Below are positions 44,682-54,071 of a stretch of DNA of 64,000 nucleotides, piece by piece. Each line of letters opens with the position of its first letter. Position 1 is the first letter of the stretch. The DNA lies in NCBI RefSeq assembly GCF_900156415.1, contig NZ_FTNM01000001.1:1325221-1389220 (forward strand), given 5' to 3'. The notes under the pieces were generated by a model, which worked only from the letters and a program-made list of their open reading frames with translations, had not been told where the DNA came from and ran no database searches. This stretch comes from Pontibacter lucknowensis. Its GTDB lineage: Bacteria > Bacteroidota > Bacteroidia > Cytophagales > Hymenobacteraceae. The translations under genes were made by a program, and so were the position numbers.

Positions 44682-45410
44682 GTGGCAAGAAACCTGTTAC
44701 TCACAATTGCTATGACACTGGTGCTGGTTTTGCCGGCTACAGCTCAGTCTGACGATGACTTTAGCAATGAACTCAGCTACGGCATCAACCTGAATTCGAA
44801 CGGCGGCCTGCTGGGTGGCGTGTTTGTGCGTAGCTCCTGGTTCATGAAAGAGCGGCTCTACCGTTTCGGTGGCCTCGAGATCGTGGAGATCAAGCACCCG
44901 AAGGAAAACAGGCTTTACAACCCAGGGTCAGGTGATCATTTCATAGCAGGCAAGCAAAACCATTTCTTTTCGGTGCGCCCGCATTATGGGCTGGAGCATG
45001 TACTGTTCCGTAAAGCTGCCGAAAGTGGCGTGCAGGTGAATGCACTGGGCGCAATAGGTCCTTCGCTGGGACTGCTCATACCTTACTACATCCGCTACGA
45101 CTATGCCGGTGGCCTTGGAAGTGACATTCGCACCGAGGCCTATGACCCGAATAAGCACCTGAGCTTCGAAAACACGCTGGGCAATGCAAACGTGCTTACC
45201 GGCCTGGGCGAGACGAACATCAATCTAGGTGTGCACGCCAAAGCAGGCCTGAGCTTTGAGTATGGTCGCTACCGCGAGAGCATTACAGGTGTGGAAGTCG
45301 GTTTTATGGTCGAGAAGTTCTTCAAAGACATGGTCATGATCCCGCAGACAGAGAACTACAGCCTGTTTACCTCCGTGTACCTGAACATCTACTACGGCCG
45401 CCGCAAGTAA
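44682..45410 (+). CDS. Hypothetical outer-membrane beta-barrel protein
   Basis: 242 residues, start GTG at 44682 giving the signal peptide MARNLLLTIAMTLVLVLPATAQ; the next ATG would shorten that signal. The mature part has alternating aromatic/polar segments (LFTSVYLNIYYGRRK at the end), the mark of a small outer-membrane barrel or lipocalin-like fold. Not a recognised characterised family. Confidence 0.7.
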   Translation: MARNLLLTIAMTLVLVLPATAQSDDDFSNELSYGINLNSNGGLLGGVFVRSSWFMKERLYRFGGLEIVEIKHPKENRLYNPGSGDHFIAGKQNHFFSVRPHYGLEHVLFRKAAESGVQVNALGAIGPSLGLLIPYYIRYDYAGGLGSDIRTEAYDPNKHLSFENTLGNANVLTGLGETNINLGVHAKAGLSFEYGRYRESITGVEVGFMVEKFFKDMVMIPQTENYSLFTSVYLNIYYGRRK

Positions 45411-45522
45411 GAGGGGCCGAGAACAATTTCCTGCAATTGCTTGTTGAGAGGAAAGCACCTGATGATGGGCGGCATAGCCTTAATTTCCGGATGCTTTTGC
45501 TGAAGTCTTAACGCATTATACC

Positions 45523-45530
45523 TATCTTTG
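45523..45530 (+). promoter_or_regulatory. Candidate -7 element of lipA
   Basis: TATCTTTG exactly fits TAnnTTTG, five bases before the annotated ATG. A start of transcription about 45535 would make that ATG leaderless, or point to the ATGs at 45544 or 45547 as the real start. No good TTG at the 19-base distance. Confidence 0.45.
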
Positions 45531-45534
45531 CAGC

Positions 45535-46446
45535 ATGGATGAAATGATGACACTTCCGGTAATACAACCTAACGTGAAGCCCGAGGGGCTCAATGCTTTG
45601 GGTCAGCCACGCAAGCCAAACTGGCTGCGCGTAAAGCTGCCGGTAGGGAAAGAGTATGCGAAGGTAAGAAACATCGTAGACGAATATAAGCTGCATACCA
45701 TCTGTGAGAGTGGTAACTGCCCTAACATGGGTGAGTGCTGGGGAGCTGGTACAGCTACTTTCATGATTCTGGGCAATGTGTGTACACGCAGCTGCTCTTT
45801 CTGTGCCGTGGCCACGGGCCGCCCTAACGAATACGACCAAGACGAGCCGCGCCGTGTGGCTGAAGCGATTCAGCTAATGGGCGTGAAGCACGCTGTAATT
45901 ACTTCTGTGAACCGCGATGAACTCAAAGACCGCGGTGCCGCCATCTGGCATGAAACTGTACGGATGGTAAAAGAGCTTTCTCCTGCCACTACGATTGAAA
46001 CTCTCATCCCAGATGTGAAAGCTAGCTGGGATGCCCTGATTACGATGATCTCGCCGGGCCAGGAAGTGGTATCGCACAACATGGAGACGGTGAAAGAGCT
46101 GTACCGCCGTGTGCGACCACAAGCTAAGTATGACCGCAGCCTGGAGCAGATTCGCCGCACTAAGGAGTATGGCAAGCGTACCAAAACCGGTATCATGCTG
46201 GGGCTGGGCGAAACCCGCGAGCAGGTATACCAGGCCATGGACGACCTTGCTGCCAATGGTTGCGACATTCTGACGCTGGGCCAGTATTTGCAGCCAACCA
46301 AGCTCCATATCGAGGTGGCTGAGTTCATTCACCCGGATTTATTTGATCATTACAGAGAAGAAGGACTAAAGCGTGGAATTAAATATGTGGAGTCTGGTCC
46401 GCTGGTTCGCTCTTCCTACCATGCTGAGCGTCACGTGCATGTATAG
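45535..46446 (+). CDS. lipA: Lipoyl synthase
   Basis: Radical SAM enzyme that inserts two sulfurs to make lipoate on E2 and GcvH. Both Fe-S sites are visible: auxiliary [12 protein letters not shown] and [16 protein letters not shown], followed by the C-terminal RSSYHAERH serine ligand region. The 303-residue length is typical. Three ATGs (45535, 45544, 45547) open the frame; promoter position favours one of the later two. A terminator follows. Confidence 0.97.
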   Translation: MDEMMTLPVIQPNVKPEGLNALGQPRKPNWLRVKLPVGKEYAKVRNIVDEYKLHTICESGNCPNMGECWGAGTATFMILGNVCTRSCSFCAVATGRPNEYDQDEPRRVAEAIQLMGVKHAVITSVNRDELKDRGAAIWHETVRMVKELSPATTIETLIPDVKASWDALITMISPGQEVVSHNMETVKELYRRVRPQAKYDRSLEQIRRTKEYGKRTKTGIMLGLGETREQVYQAMDDLAANGCDILTLGQYLQPTKLHIEVAEFIHPDLFDHYREEGLKRGIKYVESGPLVRSSYHAERHVHV

Positions 46447-46500
46447 GCTCTGTTAAGTTATTAACTTTCAAAGATTTTTTAGAAAGTTTAATTTAATATA

Positions 46501-46544
46501 AAAAGTGCTCTATCGGAAAGTGAATTCTGATAGAGCACTTTTTT
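46501..46544 (+). terminator. Rho-independent terminator of lipA
   Basis: AAAAGTGCTCTATC (46501-46514) pairs with GATAGAGCACTTTT (46529-46542) across 14 bases, then T-run. Confidence 0.9.
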
Positions 46545-46942
46545 ATTGCACTACTTTCCTTCCCTAAATTTCCCTATTCTATTTAAATAATTTTCATTTC
46601 CTTTGTCCGCCCATATAACAAAAGGTGTATAAATGCAGCATTTTGGCAACTTAAAGGTTGTTGAATTAGTATATTCGAATATTTAGCTACTAATACACTT
46701 ATATATGCCCATATTCTGAACATTGTACTGGAAAAGTAGATTCTTGAAAAAAATATTCACAGGAGTCATATTAGAATAGTCTTACAAGATTACTGTTATA
46801 ACATTTTATTTAAAGATATATATTGTATTTTTTATATTGTATTAAACTTATCTTGAATATATAAGTATCAGGATATAGTAAAAGATTATGAAAATACATT
46901 TATATTTATGCCTGATTTATTACGCTTTTTTACATATTCCCT
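46545..46942. other. AT-rich spacer before the giant type IX protein
   Basis: About 400 bases of strongly AT-rich DNA with no gene. Weak TATATTTA-like -7 matches occur near 46900 without a proper -33; the promoter of the following operon is probably here. Confidence 0.4.
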
Positions 46943-49900
46943 ATGAGTAGAATTTTACTGCTTCTCACCCTTTTTCTGACTGCCACTACCACCCTTAGTT
47001 TTGGGCAGACGGAAATCAACCTGGGCCGCGTGAACAGGTTCATTGCTTTAGCCAATGAGCAAATCGTCGTTAAAGGCCCTGACAAAACATGGATCCGCGG
47101 TGATATCGGCATCAGCCCTGGCAAAGTAATTATCGGGGAGGAATTTCTTGAAGTAACAGGCAAGAAAGAGAAAGGAACAGAACTGGCTGCTGAGGCAATG
47201 GTCGATGCAAACAGACTGTACCAGGAACTGATGGCCTTTCAGGAAGTGGAAAACCTGAACCCCAATTTAGGTAATGGGCGTGAAATCTATCCTGGAGTAT
47301 ACAGCATCACGGGCGATGCCACAATCAATGGTATCTCGCTACTCGTGTCACAGGGTGGCAGCTCACCAGTCTTTGTTTTCAAAATCGACGGTAACCTGAG
47401 AGTGAATCCGGGAGCGCTTAGCTTGTCCGGTGTAGGTGTAGAGACGAAGAACATCTACTGGGTAGTTGACGGTGACGTAGAGATCCTGGCTCCTAGTAGT
47501 CTTTATGGCAATATCATCGCTACAGGTGATATCACATTCGGGAAAGGTGTATCCCTGTACGGCAGAGCCATCTCCATAGGGGGCACTATTTATTTCGAAA
47601 ACAACCCTACTGTACTTCAGAACGTGACGAATGCCGACCTGACAGTAGAGAAAAATGTAGATAACAAAGACGTATCGCTGGGTTCGCGCGTGACCTATAC
47701 CATTACTGCCAAGAATAATGGTCCGGGTGTTGCCCGCAACGTGACTGTAATAGAGCGCATCCCAACCGGATTGAAGCTGGTAGAAGTAAAGCCCGCTACA
47801 AAGGGAAGCTACGACCGGGAGAAAAACGAATGGGTAATTGGCGATATGGATGTGTATGAAACGCAGAGCATTCGCCTGGTATTTGAAGTGATTGGTACAG
47901 GTAATATCCGAAACGAAGTCATTATTATTGGTGATAACCCAGATCCGGAACCAGGTGATGAAGAAGACGATGAAGAAATTGTGCTTCCAAACCTGAGCTT
48001 GACCAAACGCATCATTGATCAGAAATCAAGCTATAATCTGGGCGATGTGATTGCCTACGAAATCAAGATCATAAACACATCTTCAAAAGAAGAAAAGAAC
48101 ATCAATGTCAGTGAGCAGCTGGCGAATGGGCTGAAATATGTGCGTCACGAGGAGACGCCTGGCAGTACCTATAATCCAACGACAGGCATCTACAACATTC
48201 CTGCACTTGCCGGTAATACATCAGCTACGCTAATCGTATATGCTGAGATTGTAAGCACGGGCAACATCCGCAACGTGGCCACGATCATCGACCGCCCTGA
48301 TGATAAAGACCCGGATGACAATGAGGAAGAGGTAGAGATCATCCTGCCTGACCTGGGAATAACCAAGAAAATCGTTGATCCGAAGGAGGAGTATAAGATA
48401 AACGATGTGGTAGCCTACGAAATCAAGGTTTCAAACAACGCCTCTACGCCTCAGACAAATATTAATGTGCGTGAGCAGTTGCCACAGGAGCTGGAGTATG
48501 TGCGTCATACTGCTACTCAAGGAACGACTTACGACGCCTCGACAGGTATATTCAACATCCCGACGTTGGCAGGAAACACTTCTGTTACACTGATTGTGTA
48601 TGCGAAGATCGTTCGTACGGGTGCCATCCGCAACGTAGCCACGATCATCGACCGCACACCGGACAATGATAAGGATCCGGATAACAACGAGGAAGAAGTA
48701 ATAATTCTGCTGCCAGACTTAGGCGTAACAAAAGAACTGGTAAATGCCAAGGCTGAATACATGGTCGGCGAGATGGTGCAGTACCGCATTGTGGTAACAA
48801 ACCATGGCGCAGCATCAGAGAAGAACATTGTCGTAGGTGAGAAACTGCCAGAAAGTCTTCTGTTGGTAGACTTCACTGTAAGCAATGGTGCTTCCTACGA
48901 TCCGGCTACCGGAGCATTCAAAATCCCTGCACTGGAGGCAAAGGCTACTGCTGAGCTTGTTATCAATGCTCAGCTTGTGAAAGCAGGCCTTGTACGCAAC
49001 ATAGCTCGCATCATCAGCAGAGATACGACCGACCCGAACAATCCGGGTGACCCGAATAACCCAGGCGATCCAAATAACCCAGGAGATCCAGGCGACCATG
49101 AGGATTCTGATCCTGACAATGACGAGGACGTTGTAGTGATTCCGGATGTGAAATGTAATCCGAACATTGAGCTGTTATTTGTAGAAGCGCCAACTTCGGT
49201 TTGCCGTGGAGGTGAGCTTACGTTCAAAGTAACATCGGATGTGATTGGTGGCACTTACAAATGGAAATTCCCAGAAGGCTGGAGAACTGTAAGTGAGTCA
49301 GAGGACGGCAGCACCATAACGGTTCAGGCTGGCACCGCATTGGGCAACCAGAAAGTTGAAGTAACTGTGAACACGCAGTGCAAGGACGTTAACAAGACGG
49401 CTGAAACAACGGTGAATGTGATCGGCGAACCAACTGAAGTAGCTATCACCGGAGCTGGTGCCGTGTGCTTCAACAGCAATACAGGTATAGCCCTGAGCGC
49501 CGCTTCTGTAGAAGGCCTCACTTATAAGTGGACACTAGGTAGCAACCTTGAGTTTGTGGAAGGCACAAACGATGCCGGCACAAGCGTAAGTGTTCGACCT
49601 AAGGGCCAGAGCCTGGTAGGTGGCAAGGTATACCTGACAGTGACCAACGCCTGCGGATTCAGCACAACAACTGAAGCCACCATCATTGTGACGCCAACTC
49701 CGGCGGTGCCAACTGCCATCATCGGCAACGTGGATCTGTGCGAGGAAGAGGAGACAATCTTCAGCACACCGGTAGTGGCAGGAGCGACCAGCTATACCTG
49801 GACCTTGCCGGCAGCTGACTGGACCATCGTGAGCGAAGAGGAAAACGGCAGAATCATCCGCGTGAAAGCTGGCAAGACTGGCGGACAGATCAGCGTAAAA

Positions 49901-51004
49901 GCCGGCAACGATTGTAACGCAAGCGCTGCCTTCAGCCGGGAAGTAAAAGTAACCAACAAACCAACAGCGCCATCCATCGCCAGCACAGCTACGACGGGAT
50001 GTATCGGGGCTACGCTTACGTTCAGCATACAATCTCCGGAAGCAGGCATGACTTATACCTGGGCAGTGCCGCAGGGCTGGAGCGCCAACACACTGACTGG
50101 TACCAGCATAATCGTAACAGTAGGTGAGACAAGCGGTGACATAGAGGTATACGCTACCAACATGGTGAAAAACTGCGGTGCGGGTGCTGTATCCAAAGTA
50201 GCTGTTTCGCCAACACTGAAGCCGGCAACTCCGGGAGCAATTAACAGCAACATGAATGTGTGCCTCAACAGTACAGGCAACTCCTTCAGCATCGAGGCTG
50301 TAACTGGCGCTACCTCATACGAGTGGGAAACTACCGGTGGTCTGACGATCGAAGGGGCCAGCAACGGCACGAGCATTACAGTGGCTGCTGCAGAGACTGG
50401 CGGTACCGTGCGTGTACGCGCCGTTAACGGTTGCGGTAACAGCGACTGGTCAGTACTTCAGGTTGATATTACCATGCCTCCTGCTCCAGTTACCCGCATC
50501 ACAGATAATAGCAGCGTCTGCGAAGGCCTGATCTATACTGCCGATCCGGTAGAAGGAGCTACTTCATATACCTGGACGGTAACAGAAGGCTTCACGATCG
50601 AGTCTGGACAGGGCACAACTACTATCAAGGTGAAAGCCAATAGCCCGACTGCCATGGGCCGCGTGAGTGTGATCGCCTACAATGGCAGCTGCGTTGGCTC
50701 TGCTGAATACAGCATCGACATGGACGCCAGGGTAGCTGACGGCCAACTGGAGTTCCCGAAAGCCTTTAGCCCGAACGGTGACGGCAAGAACGATACCTGG
50801 CTGGTGAAGAACCTGGACAAGTTCCCTGACAATGAAATGGTGATGTTTAACCGTTGGGGATCAGAGGTATTCAAGCAGAAGAACTACAAGAACGATTGGG
50901 CCGCCAAAGGGCTGGAACAAGGTACTTACTTCTACAAAGTAAGGGTGAAGCTATGCGATGGCAAGTACCAGGACTACAGCGGCTACGTGACCATCTTCCG
51001 ATAA
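46943..51004 (+). CDS. Giant secreted protein: ice-binding-like, DUF11 and PKD-like repeats, type IX signal
   Basis: A 1353-residue cell-surface protein. Signal peptide 1-21; then a DUF3494 ice-binding-like beta helix (about 25-228, with NIYWVVDGDVEILAPSSLYGNIIATGDITFGKGVSLYGRAIS); then four DUF11 repeats (starting near 231, 351, 471 and 593); a PNNPGD/DPDNDED acidic linker; about six PKD/Ig-like repeats each with a Cys pair; and a C-terminal CHU_C type B domain LEFPKAFSPNGDGKNDTWLVKN...NRWGSEVFKQ for secretion by T9SS. The ice-binding domain is not proof of antifreeze function; adhesion is as likely. It heads the trio with the next two genes. Confidence 0.9.
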   Translation: MSRILLLLTLFLTATTTLSFGQTEINLGRVNRFIALANEQIVVKGPDKTWIRGDIGISPGKVIIGEEFLEVTGKKEKGTELAAEAMVDANRLYQELMAFQEVENLNPNLGNGREIYPGVYSITGDATINGISLLVSQGGSSPVFVFKIDGNLRVNPGALSLSGVGVETKNIYWVVDGDVEILAPSSLYGNIIATGDITFGKGVSLYGRAISIGGTIYFENNPTVLQNVTNADLTVEKNVDNKDVSLGSRVTYTITAKNNGPGVARNVTVIERIPTGLKLVEVKPATKGSYDREKNEWVIGDMDVYETQSIRLVFEVIGTGNIRNEVIIIGDNPDPEPGDEEDDEEIVLPNLSLTKRIIDQKSSYNLGDVIAYEIKIINTSSKEEKNINVSEQLANGLKYVRHEETPGSTYNPTTGIYNIPALAGNTSATLIVYAEIVSTGNIRNVATIIDRPDDKDPDDNEEEVEIILPDLGITKKIVDPKEEYKINDVVAYEIKVSNNASTPQTNINVREQLPQELEYVRHTATQGTTYDASTGIFNIPTLAGNTSVTLIVYAKIVRTGAIRNVATIIDRTPDNDKDPDNNEEEVIILLPDLGVTKELVNAKAEYMVGEMVQYRIVVTNHGAASEKNIVVGEKLPESLLLVDFTVSNGASYDPATGAFKIPALEAKATAELVINAQLVKAGLVRNIARIISRDTTDPNNPGDPNNPGDPNNPGDPGDHEDSDPDNDEDVVVIPDVKCNPNIELLFVEAPTSVCRGGELTFKVTSDVIGGTYKWKFPEGWRTVSESEDGSTITVQAGTALGNQKVEVTVNTQCKDVNKTAETTVNVIGEPTEVAITGAGAVCFNSNTGIALSAASVEGLTYKWTLGSNLEFVEGTNDAGTSVSVRPKGQSLVGGKVYLTVTNACGFSTTTEATIIVTPTPAVPTAIIGNVDLCEEEETIFSTPVVAGATSYTWTLPAADWTIVSEEENGRIIRVKAGKTGGQISVKAGNDCNASAAFSREVKVTNKPTAPSIASTATTGCIGATLTFSIQSPEAGMTYTWAVPQGWSANTLTGTSIIVTVGETSGDIEVYATNMVKNCGAGAVSKVAVSPTLKPATPGAINSNMNVCLNSTGNSFSIEAVTGATSYEWETTGGLTIEGASNGTSITVAAAETGGTVRVRAVNGCGNSDWSVLQVDITMPPAPVTRITDNSSVCEGLIYTADPVEGATSYTWTVTEGFTIESGQGTTTIKVKANSPTAMGRVSVIAYNGSCVGSAEYSIDMDARVADGQLEFPKAFSPNGDGKNDTWLVKNLDKFPDNEMVMFNRWGSEVFKQKNYKNDWAAKGLEQGTYFYKVRVKLCDGKYQDYSGYVTIFR
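49030..49095 (+). repeat. In-frame tandem PNNPGD linker repeat
   Basis: Roughly 18-base units coding NNPGDP occur three times with small variation between the DUF11 and PKD-like parts. It is a flexible acidic linker, not an IS or CRISPR. Confidence 0.8.
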
Positions 51005-51035
51005 GCGAGTGCATTCATTTGAAAATTTTATTACC

Positions 51036-51971
51036 ATGAGAATACTTTATACCCTGCTGGCGCTGCTCTTCACCTTTGCAGCTAATGCCCAGCAAAACCC
51101 GCAGTACTCGCAGTACATCTTCAACAGTATGGCCATCAACCCGGCCTATACCGGTACTAAAGGTGTACTCAACATCAACGCCTTCCACCGTTCGCAGTGG
51201 ACAGGTATAGACGGAGCGCCTACTACACAGGCGCTGAGCGTAGACGGCCTGACCAGCCACGAGCGATTGGGCCTGGGCCTGAACTTTACCCGCGATAAGA
51301 TCGGTGCCTACTCTACCACCTCGGCTTATGCTAATGCCGCTGCACGTATATCCGTGAGTGCCCGCGGAACACTAAGCCTAGGTATAGCGGCTGGCGTAGT
51401 ACAGAGTGTGCTGGACGGTTCGGAACTTGGTGTGCCGGATGATCCAAGCATCCCTGCGGGCAGAGATGTGTTTTACCGTCCGGATGTGAAACTGGGTATC
51501 TACTTTAACACACCGCGTTTCTACGCAGGTTTGTCTGCCTCTGACCTGATCCAATACAAAGATGTTTTCCAGATCGAGCCGATCCGTCACTATTACTTCA
51601 CGACGGGCTACGTGTTTGAAGTTAGCAACTTCGTGAAGCTGAAACCAAGCATATTGGTAAAAGAAGACTTCAACGCACCGGCCAATGTGGACCTGAATGG
51701 TTTCGTGCTGCTGGGTGACCGTCTGTGGCTGGGTAGCTCCTACCGTACGAGCATGAACCTCTTCAATAAGAATGAAGTGGCTGATCCGGTGAACAAGCGC
51801 ACTGCGCTGGCCCTAATCGCCGAACTACAGGTAACCAACGCCTTACGCCTGGGTTACTCTTACGACCGCATGCTCAACGACCTGAGCGGTTTTCAATCGC
51901 ACGAGATATCGGTAGGTTACTACTTCTTCAAGAAGCAGGACACGAAAATGCTGACGCCGCAATACTTTTAA
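51036..51971 (+). CDS. Type IX secretion PorP/SprF family membrane protein
   Basis: 311 residues from ATG 51036; the signal peptide MRILYTLLALLFTFAANAQ is then clean. The hallmark start QNPQYSQYIFNSMAINPAYTGTKGVLNINAFHRSQW and the end YYFFKKQD mark PorP/SprF proteins, outer-membrane partners that dock CHU_C-tailed (type B) cargo at the surface. Its place directly after such a cargo gene makes this pairing likely. Confidence 0.93.
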   Translation: MRILYTLLALLFTFAANAQQNPQYSQYIFNSMAINPAYTGTKGVLNINAFHRSQWTGIDGAPTTQALSVDGLTSHERLGLGLNFTRDKIGAYSTTSAYANAAARISVSARGTLSLGIAAGVVQSVLDGSELGVPDDPSIPAGRDVFYRPDVKLGIYFNTPRFYAGLSASDLIQYKDVFQIEPIRHYYFTTGYVFEVSNFVKLKPSILVKEDFNAPANVDLNGFVLLGDRLWLGSSYRTSMNLFNKNEVADPVNKRTALALIAELQVTNALRLGYSYDRMLNDLSGFQSHEISVGYYFFKKQDTKMLTPQYF

Positions 51972-51989
51972 TATTAGCTCTTACCGCAT

Positions 51990-53972
51990 ATGAATTTCAG
52001 ACATATACCCTTATACCTCACCGCTGCCCTGATGCTGGGCGCTGCCCCTGTAGCCGAAGCGCAGCAGGAGCTTCGCAAGGCAAACAAGCACTACGAAAAG
52101 TTTGAATTTGCGCTGGCTTTAGAGCAGTACAAGAAAGCATCTGAGAAGCGCAAGCCGGATGTGAAAACGGCTGAGCGCATTGCCGACTCCTACCGCCTGA
52201 CACGTCAGACCGTGGAGGCAGAGCGTTGGTATGCACAGGTAGTGGCCATGCCAGGTCGTGACCCGCAGAACATTTACCACTATGCTGAAGCGCTGCGCAG
52301 TAACGGCAAGTACGAAGAGGCCAAGCAACAGTACATGCAGTGGGCTGAGGAAGTACCGCAAATGGATGAGCGTGCCCAGCACCTGATGGCGTCTTGCGAC
52401 AAGGCAATAAGCTGGACCAACCAGAAAATGCCGCTGGCCGAGGTGCAGCGCCTGAGCGGACTGAACGTTCAGGGTTTCTCTGACTTCAGCCCGATGAATT
52501 ATGGCAAAGACGCGATCATCTTTACATCAGACCGTGGTGTGGATCAGGAAGGAATATCAGCCGGCACCTATGGCTGGACCGGTCGCCCGTACCTGCAGCT
52601 CTTTATGGCCAGCCGCGATGGCAATGGCAACTGGGGCAAACCCACTGCGCTGCACGAAATGATCAACGACCAGTACCACAATGCCACAGCCTCGGCTACC
52701 GAAGACGGGCAGACACTTTACTTCACCCGTACGCAACTGGTGCAGCAGCGTAAGTCTGGCAATGCTGACCCGACTAGTTGGGTAGACAAGTCGCAGGTGA
52801 ACGAATACATCAACCGATTGGAGATTTACTCATCCAAAAAACAAGGTGCTACCTGGACAGATATAAAGCCGTTTGCTTTTAACAATGTAGCAGAATACTC
52901 CGTTGGTCATCCGGCCCTGTCACCTGACGGTAAGATCATGTACTTCGTGTCAGATATGCCGGGTGGTATGGGCGAGACGGACATCTACTATACCCTGCGT
53001 CAGCCTGATGGTAGCTGGGGAGAGCCTGTCAATGCCGGTATACTGATCAACACATCGGGTCGTGAGAGCTTCCCTTATGTGGATCAGAATGGCAAGCTGT
53101 ATTTCTCATCCGATGGACACATGGGAATGGGCGGTCTGGATATTTTTGCAGCCGAGGGCAAGCACGCTGCCTGGACGGCCGTGAACAACATGGGCCACCC
53201 GATCAACTCTTCGAAGCACGATTATGGTATCATGTTCAATGAAGACGAAGAAACTGGTCTGCTGTCGTCTAACCGCGAAAGCAGCAACGGAACTGACGAT
53301 ATCTACAGCTTCAAAGTACTGCAAAAGCCTGTTGTGATAGCTGTGACTACGCTGGAGCGCAAGCAGAACGAGCAGAAAAAGAACGTGCAGCTTCCATTGC
53401 CGCAGGTGCAGCTCCTGATCGCACAGCAGAACCAGAATGATAGCAGTACAGCTCTGACAAACACAAAAGGGCAGTACTTTATGGATGGCCGTAAAGGAAA
53501 TTCCTATGTCATGCAGGGCTCTAAGCAAGGCTATCTGAATCAGCATTCGTTGGTGGTGGTTCCAAAAACCGCTCCGGATACCCTACAGGTAGCGATGGTG
53601 TTCGACCGCGACGAGAAGAACGTAGCCATTGTGCTGGAGAACATCTACTACGACCTTGACAAGTGGGATATCCGCTCGGATGCTGCCAAAGAGCTTGATA
53701 AGCTGGCTGAAGTACTGGTGGCAAACCCTACGATCAAGATTGAGCTGAGTTCGCATACCGATAGCCGTGAAAGTCTGAAGTATAACCAGGTGCTTTCTGA
53801 GCGCAGAGCCCAGGCCGCCGTGGATTACCTGATTGAGAAAGGTATAGCCAAAGACAGGCTGACTGCCAAAGGCTATGGTAAGACAAGGTTGGTGAACAAG
53901 TGTACCGATGGGGTGTCTTGTCCGGAGGAAATGCACCAGCAAAACAGAAGAACCGAGTTCCGAATCAAGTAA
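51990..53972 (+). CDS. OmpA-family T9SS-associated protein (PorE-like)
   Basis: 660 residues: signal peptide, TPR-like region (about 25-130), PD40-type beta propeller (about 150-440, repeats such as SVGHPALSPDGKIMYFVSDMPGG), a carboxypeptidase-like beta domain (about 455-540) and a C-terminal OmpA peptidoglycan-binding domain (NIYYDLDKWDIRSDAAKELDKLAEVL...ELSSHTDSRESLKYNQVLSERRAQAAVDYL). The set TPR-PD40-CarboxypepD-OmpA is that of PorE-type proteins, which anchor T9SS to the cell wall. It completes the trio with the two preceding genes. Confidence 0.9.
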   Translation: MNFRHIPLYLTAALMLGAAPVAEAQQELRKANKHYEKFEFALALEQYKKASEKRKPDVKTAERIADSYRLTRQTVEAERWYAQVVAMPGRDPQNIYHYAEALRSNGKYEEAKQQYMQWAEEVPQMDERAQHLMASCDKAISWTNQKMPLAEVQRLSGLNVQGFSDFSPMNYGKDAIIFTSDRGVDQEGISAGTYGWTGRPYLQLFMASRDGNGNWGKPTALHEMINDQYHNATASATEDGQTLYFTRTQLVQQRKSGNADPTSWVDKSQVNEYINRLEIYSSKKQGATWTDIKPFAFNNVAEYSVGHPALSPDGKIMYFVSDMPGGMGETDIYYTLRQPDGSWGEPVNAGILINTSGRESFPYVDQNGKLYFSSDGHMGMGGLDIFAAEGKHAAWTAVNNMGHPINSSKHDYGIMFNEDEETGLLSSNRESSNGTDDIYSFKVLQKPVVIAVTTLERKQNEQKKNVQLPLPQVQLLIAQQNQNDSSTALTNTKGQYFMDGRKGNSYVMQGSKQGYLNQHSLVVVPKTAPDTLQVAMVFDRDEKNVAIVLENIYYDLDKWDIRSDAAKELDKLAEVLVANPTIKIELSSHTDSRESLKYNQVLSERRAQAAVDYLIEKGIAKDRLTAKGYGKTRLVNKCTDGVSCPEEMHQQNRRTEFRIK

Positions 53973-54020
53973 GAGCTCCTTTAACAGGATTTAAAAATTT
54001 CATTAGCTTTCATAGTTTGG

Positions 54021-54053
54021 AAAGGCTCCGTAGATTCTACGGAGCCTTTTTTT
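54021..54053 (+). terminator. Rho-independent terminator of the type IX trio
   Basis: AAAGGCTCCGTA (54021-54032) and TACGGAGCCTTT (54038-54049) form a 12-bp stem, with the loop itself able to pair further, and a T-run follows. Confidence 0.92.
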
Positions 54054-54071
54054 ATTTTTCAGCTGCGAGCC

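Noticed and set aside
49030..49095. Possible CRISPR-like or tandem DNA repeat
   Set aside because: It is an in-frame PNNPGD linker with no spacers of constant length.
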